DNA of 64,000 bases from Planktothrix rubescens CCAP 1459/22. Its GTDB lineage: Bacteria; Cyanobacteriota; Cyanobacteriia; Cyanobacteriales; Microcoleaceae. Positions 63,123-64,000 of this stretch are shown piece after piece. The stretch is taken from the NCBI GenBank assembly GCA_904830895.1, contig LR882958.1, positions 2,474,001-2,538,000 of the forward strand, written 5' to 3'. The position numbers and the translations under genes were made by a program. Position 1 is the first letter of the stretch; each line of letters starts with the position of its first letter. Below the pieces are notes generated by a model. That model was not told the DNA's origin. It worked only from the letters and a program-made list of their open reading frames with translations, and did not search any database.

Positions 63123-63707
63123 TCAATCCTCGCGGTGAAGTTCATCCGCAAAACTTTGTCGTTTTTCAAACCTTAAAGGGCCGTGTACCGATCCCCAAAC
63201 CTGTTCATCGGTATTAATATCCATGCCTCGATCTAAACTCACCCAAGTCGTTTCTGTGAGTTCCACATCACTAACTAAATAGGTTTGACGACCATTGCGT
63301 TCAATTAAACATTGATTCCCTTCAACCCGTCCTTGAAATCCATTTTCACAAGGTTGAAAAATCATCGAACAGTGATAACGACGTTCGGTGACAATTGGAG
63401 TCAATGTTCGTAAAATATCCAGATTGTGTCCGGCTCCAGCGTACAAATAAGCGTCTTTTATCCCATAATTTTCAATATAAATTTCATCGTTTTGTTCAAC
63501 TAATCTATGCAATCCTTGACGATAAGGACTCCACAGATCATAATCATAAGTTTGCTCAGAATAAAAACCAATGCCTTGAAAAAATTCCCAGGGTAAAGGC
63601 CGAAAAAAAATCCGAATATGAGCAAAATTTTTAGGGTCAGCAATCGTTTGTTTAGCATTGCTAAAATCCCCAGCGATACATCGAGAAAAACGTGGGATTA
63701 AGCTCAT
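63123..63707 (-). CDS. cpeT: CpeT/CpcT family phycobilin lyase
   Basis: A 194-residue T-type lyase, a beta-barrel protein that attaches bilins to Cys155-type sites of beta subunits or acts as a chaperone. Family sequences are ISLIPR-like SRCIAGDFSNAKQTIADPKN, FAHIRIFFRPLPWEFFQGIG, FYSEQTYDYDLWSPYRQGLH and DRGMDINTDEQVWGSVHGPL. It starts 3 bases after the cpeS stop, so the two are translationally coupled. The phycoerythrin (CpeT) rather than phycocyanin (CpcT) type is inferred from neighbours cpeS and cpeR. Confidence 0.92.
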   Translation of the reverse strand: MSLIPRFSRCIAGDFSNAKQTIADPKNFAHIRIFFRPLPWEFFQGIGFYSEQTYDYDLWSPYRQGLHRLVEQNDEIYIENYGIKDAYLYAGAGHNLDILRTLTPIVTERRYHCSMIFQPCENGFQGRVEGNQCLIERNGRQTYLVSDVELTETTWVSLDRGMDINTDEQVWGSVHGPLRFEKRQSFADELHRED

Positions 63708-63710
63708 CGT

Positions 63711-64000
63711 TTATTCTTGTTTTAAATCTCGGATTTCGGAAGAAAAAGAAGCCGTTACCACTCCAGTTCCAGCACTCGTTCTAATCAATGAAACTCGAAA
63801 TCGCAGATTCGGAGTAGCAAACCAAATTCTTTCTTCAGCCATCGCTCGATCATAGGGCGTTAACAGCGTAAAAACCCCTTCTGGATTAATCTGATAATCT
63901 CCCACAGAAGGAATGGTTTCTGCATAGCCTTGATCCCGCAATAATTGACCTTTTGTAAAGTCATTTTGATCGGGAATAGGAACTAAAATCGTTGTTCCTT
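63711..64000 (-). CDS. cpeS: CpeS family phycobilin lyase, 3' part
   Basis: The C-terminal 95 or so residues of an S-type phycobilin lyase; the frame runs off the window's right edge, so the start is not visible. Readable sequences are VPIPDQNDFTKGQLLRDQGY, then EERIWFATPNLRFRVSLIRT and the SFSSEIRDL ending, which are those of CpeS/CpcS (a lipocalin-like barrel that attaches phycoerythrobilin to the Cys82-type site). An internal ATG at 63941 is not the true start. Confidence 0.92.
   Translation of the reverse strand, partial: GTTILVPIPDQNDFTKGQLLRDQGYAETIPSVGDYQINPEGVFTLLTPYDRAMAEERIWFATPNLRFRVSLIRTSAGTGVVTASFSSEIRDLKQE

Noticed and set aside
1-64000. tRNA and rRNA genes.
   Set aside because: I looked for the conserved GGTTCGAATCC-type arm and rRNA core sequences on both strands and found none; a tRNA search program would be needed to exclude an odd one.

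Overview
The window is chromosomal DNA of a filamentous, phycoerythrin-capable cyanobacterium, most probably Planktothrix or a close Oscillatoriales relative (inference). The basis is a phycocyanin operon next to phycoerythrin accessory genes (cpeR, cpeT, cpeS), together with chlH, psaK, cruP, ycf51 and ccdA/ccs1, frequent GCGATCGC (HIP1) octamers, low overall GC, heptamer tandem repeats and many small mobile repeats. No tRNA, rRNA or CRISPR array was seen.

Layout. 1-2.7 kb is eroded accessory DNA: a truncated membrane protein, a broken nuclease gene, a PIN fragment and a REP-associated tyrosine transposase with its REP hairpins. 2.7-11 kb holds chlH (Mg-chelatase), the c-type cytochrome maturation pair ccdA-ccs1 and a pentapeptide-repeat protein. 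11-14.2 kb holds an unusual orphan pair, a divergent phycobiliprotein-fold protein and a divergent rod-linker-domain protein, followed by a VOC protein overlapping a serine-recombinase-like gene whose catalytic motifs look lost. 14.2-26.6 kb carries a response regulator plus REC-GGDEF-EAL pair, an O-antigen-ligase-like membrane protein, DUF1517 and DUF4336 proteins, a HAD hydrolase, an NDH-2-type dehydrogenase, psaK, cruP and a histidine phosphatase. At 26.6-30.2 kb a THUMP-type rRNA methyltransferase gene is split by an apparently intact 2.5-kb group II intron encoding an RT/maturase/HNH protein. 30.7-35.1 kb has an ammonium-transporter/histidine-kinase fusion followed by an ordinary Amt transporter. 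35.4-40.9 kb is a purine catabolism run (urate hydroxylase, hydroxyisourate hydrolase, OHCU decarboxylase, guanine deaminase) with a PIN toxin-antitoxin pair inside it. 41-48.8 kb is mixed: an SH3/L,D-transpeptidase-like protein, Ycf51, slipin, acyltransferase, LarC, a Sua5/YciO protein and a MocR regulator. 49.4-57.4 kb is accessory: a TnpB remnant, a P-type proton ATPase/cytochrome c/PPK2 cassette, a single-chain MmeI-like restriction-modification enzyme and a broken restriction gene. 57.6-64 kb is the light-harvesting region on the minus strand: cpeS-cpeT-cpeR, a small helical protein, a HEAT-repeat bilin-lyase-like protein, then cpcB-cpcA-linker-linker-cpcD ending at a strong terminator.

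The strongest structural observations are the group II intron with single-base-resolvable borders, a dispersed family of 137-170-bp TATA-ended miniature elements (six copies, two subfamilies sharing a GC-rich palindromic core) that in two places supplies or abuts a start codon, a REP hairpin lying in frame inside its own transposase gene, the orphan phycobilisome-like pair, and a candidate structured RNA near 19.9 kb.
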